NCBI RefSeq assembly: GCF_963665245.1 | Contig: NZ_OY762267.1 | Span: 558,001-622,000 of the forward strand | DNA length: 64,000 bases | Direction of reading: 5' to 3' | From: an uncultured Paludibaculum sp. | GTDB lineage: Bacteria > Acidobacteriota > Terriglobia > Bryobacterales > Bryobacteraceae | Shown here: one piece after another, positions 62,082 through 64,000 of the stretch | Layout: each line of letters begins with the position of its first letter | Position numbering within the stretch: the stretch's first letter is position 1 | Made by a program: the position numbers and the translations under genes | The notes under the pieces: generated by a model | What the model was told of the DNA's origin: nothing | Databases searched by the model: none | Seen by the model: the letters and a program-made list of their open reading frames with translations, nothing else

Positions 62082-64000
62082 AGGAATTTATTAAACCCCT
62101 TGACAGCCAAGAATTTCTAAAATATGGGCGCTGGTATGCGATACCTGTTGCCCGCGTGGCGTAGGGACAGAGCTCCGCCTGGCTGCTCCAAATGGCAGGC
62201 ATCCTGGCCGATGGCCCTCAAACCCCAGTCGCGCGGCCGCCTTCCATCGCGGCGCGTCCTTATATGTATGCTTCTAGCTCGTCATTACTCCATGCCGGTC
62301 GCCGGCTCGCCTCAGGACCGTATCCCACCCGCCATCCACATCCGGCTCGAGAAGCTCGAACACGGTCGTCTGGCCAGGTCAATGACACGGAGCAGGGCCT
62401 AAGCCTAGGCAGCCACAGGGTATCCCTGGGGATCCCGCGCGCGGCTATCCTTACCGGCACACTCTCTGTCCTCTCTTTCATGCATTGGCCGCGGCTGGGC
62501 TCGCCGCCGGAAGTCACACCTTCTCGCCCAGCTCCATGGGTCGCCGCGCCCCGGCCTCCGAATCGGCCAGGCACACGCCTTCCCTCTCGCCGTCACAGTG
62601 GACGGCCCTCACGCACAACTGATGATCCTCTGTGTTTTCAATGAGAAGACGACCGTTGGGCCCTCCCTCCATTTGCTGCAAACGCAGAACTTTCGCGCCC
62701 GGTGGCGGGGCGGTATCCGCGCAAGCCACCGTTGCCCCCCAGGACTACTCGTGAGCGCGAGCTCGCGCCAAGTTCACGGCGCACCGCCGTTAGCCTTGCT
62801 TCGTACCTGGTTTGTCGAATCCTGTAGCGGTCGGCCAGCCATGCGCCGGCTTCGGCCGGGCGCCCCGGACCTCGGTGCCCGTTGCACGGAGATCGTCCGT
62901 GAACCGCCCGCGAGTGTCCTGAATCGCCAGTAAGCGCAGTCCTTCCAACCACTTGATGAAACTTATTGGATTGCCGCCCGCAGTCCGGGCCTGTCCGAGT
63001 CCCTCGTGCGCCGGGCATACACTCCGGCCCAGTTCGAGCGGATGGGCGCGGAGGCCACTTTGCGTGGCCAAGCTGGCCCGTCGACGCGGTCGACTGAGGG
63101 GTTCTGCCTGGATTGGGAATCGGTGCGCGTGCCAGTTCGTCTGGCGCCATCAGGGGCAGCTTAGGGTTCAGCCAGAACTCAACATTCCTGCTCTCCTCTC
63201 GTTGCCTGCTGGCTGCCCGGCCGAACCGGATCGGCGGAACGGGCTCTTTTCTCTTTTCGCTACCAGTTAAGATCTCTTTAGGAAATCTCCGGCGATGACT
63301 GGAAAATGTGTCTAGGTTTCCTACAAATCCCAGCCGGCCGATTCGTCTCAGCACCGGGGTGTTCTGTGGGATCGCATCGCGCCGCGGGTCCACCTGGAGT
63401 CGTTGTTCCATGAGTGGGTCACCCGGCCACAACCACGGCACTTCCCGCGCCGGGACCTGTATTGGCAGTATCTTGAGCGCATGGAGCTCCCTGGCCCCAT
63501 CGCGCCAGCTCGGCAGGGCGTAGGCGAGCCATGGCCCGCCCGGGCTCCCGCCCCCACACCGCGCTGCGTCGCAAATCGGAAGGATTTCGAAGCGCTGCCT
63601 TGTTCATTGGGTCCTGCCTGTGGAGGGAAGCATCTCGCTAATTCCTGCGCCAGCTTCGGCCGGACACGCCCGAACACGGTTGCGCGTGGTTGCATTCGGC
63701 CTGCTTTCGGAATGCGGCCTCAGGCTCGAGCGGAACCTGCCACCCGCGCCGGCCGGCCAAACCCCGAACAAAGTCAGCTCGCGGTCCGTCGGAGTCGAAT
63801 GGATCCTCGGAGGATCTGGTACACCGGCCAAGCCCGGCTTCCGGCTCTGAGAGAGCTCGGCTCGCGCCAGGCCTGGAGGCTCGGTGCACCCAGGGAACAC
63901 TCACCGTGGTCCTGCGTGCGCGACTCGGTACTCTGCTCCGGCCGTCCATTTCCGTCCCCTTTCGAGAAATTCGCGGGCGATCCATCGCCCGGCTTTACGC
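62082..64000. other. About 1.9 kb to the window edge with no supported gene
   Basis: Only overlapping short frames occur on both strands, the longest a 267-codon minus frame (62638-63441) rich in Arg/Pro/Gly that resembles no family. One AT-rich patch next to the flagellin 5 promoter (GAATTTATTAAACCCC, 62084-62099) may be an upstream promoter element. No tRNA, repeat array, transposase fragment or flagellin remnant was recognised. A gene could begin past the window edge. Confidence 0.45.

Noticed and set aside
62638..63441. 267-codon minus-strand frame
   Set aside because: Arg/Pro/Gly-rich, no domain, no ribosome binding site seen; could not be supported as a gene.
1..64000. CRISPR array, insertion sequence, prophage or tRNA-linked integration
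   Set aside because: No regularly spaced short repeats, transposase, integrase or tRNA gene was recognised; the tandem flagellin and lipase-domain repeats are coding duplications.

Overview
The window reads as a chromosomal segment of a high-GC, Gram-negative, flagellated bacterium. Two very large Oar-like receptors (carboxypeptidase-regulatory domain, plug, barrel), secreted PD40/TPR and BACON/IPT proteins, an RND pump and the overall gene style suggest Acidobacteriota, probably the Solibacter/Bryobacter/Paludibaculum side. That placement is inference from gene families; there is no rRNA in the window.

Layout. 1-8.7 kb: an ECF sigma factor and a membrane anti-sigma-like protein (overlapping genes) lie between two paralogous Oar-like outer-membrane receptors, the first cut by the left window edge. 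8.7-9.8 kb: a COG0523 (CobW-type) metal GTPase. 9.85-19.1 kb: a complete-looking myo-inositol catabolic operon, lacI-iolB-iolC-(Cgl0159-type aldolase-like)-iolD-iolA-iolE-iolG, with a readable promoter and a LacI-type palindrome in front of the regulator; no inositol transporter is present and iolE carries an apparent 3'-terminal frameshift. 19.2-25.3 kb (minus strand): a secreted lipase-like multidomain protein with a duplicated C-terminal domain, and a three-gene unit of a 38-residue membrane peptide, a RhaT/GRP-like permease and a secreted esterase. 25.4-35.8 kb: radical SAM/SPASM plus NUDIX, an unrecognised protein, a nitrilase-family amidohydrolase, a PD40-CXXCH-TPR protein and two polytopic membrane proteins (GT39/ArnT-like and YfhO-like). 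35.9-42.4 kb: a tetR-adaptor-RND-outer membrane factor efflux operon with an operator palindrome overlapping the promoter. 42.5-47.6 kb: an Fe-S/FAD oxidoreductase, a DksA/TraR protein, a diadenylate cyclase fused to a YbbR-like domain, two small envelope proteins and a hemerythrin-like protein.

47.6-62 kb is a flagellar locus on the minus strand, in transcription order: five flagellin paralogues, fliD, a FliT-like small gene, flgB, flgC, fliE, fliF, fliG, fliH, fliI, fliJ. This makes the MS ring/switch, the export ATPase, the first rod genes, the cap and the filament; hook, gate, stator and regulators must lie elsewhere. Three flagellins form an exact 894-bp tandem array. The first gene of that array and the most distal flagellin have matching sigma-28-like promoters at the same distance from the start; the fourth flagellin lacks one. 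The flagellins at 59.3 and 61.2 kb sit in unusually long spacers (0.9, 1.0 and >1.9 kb) in which I can support no gene. No tRNA, rRNA, CRISPR array or insertion sequence was seen.
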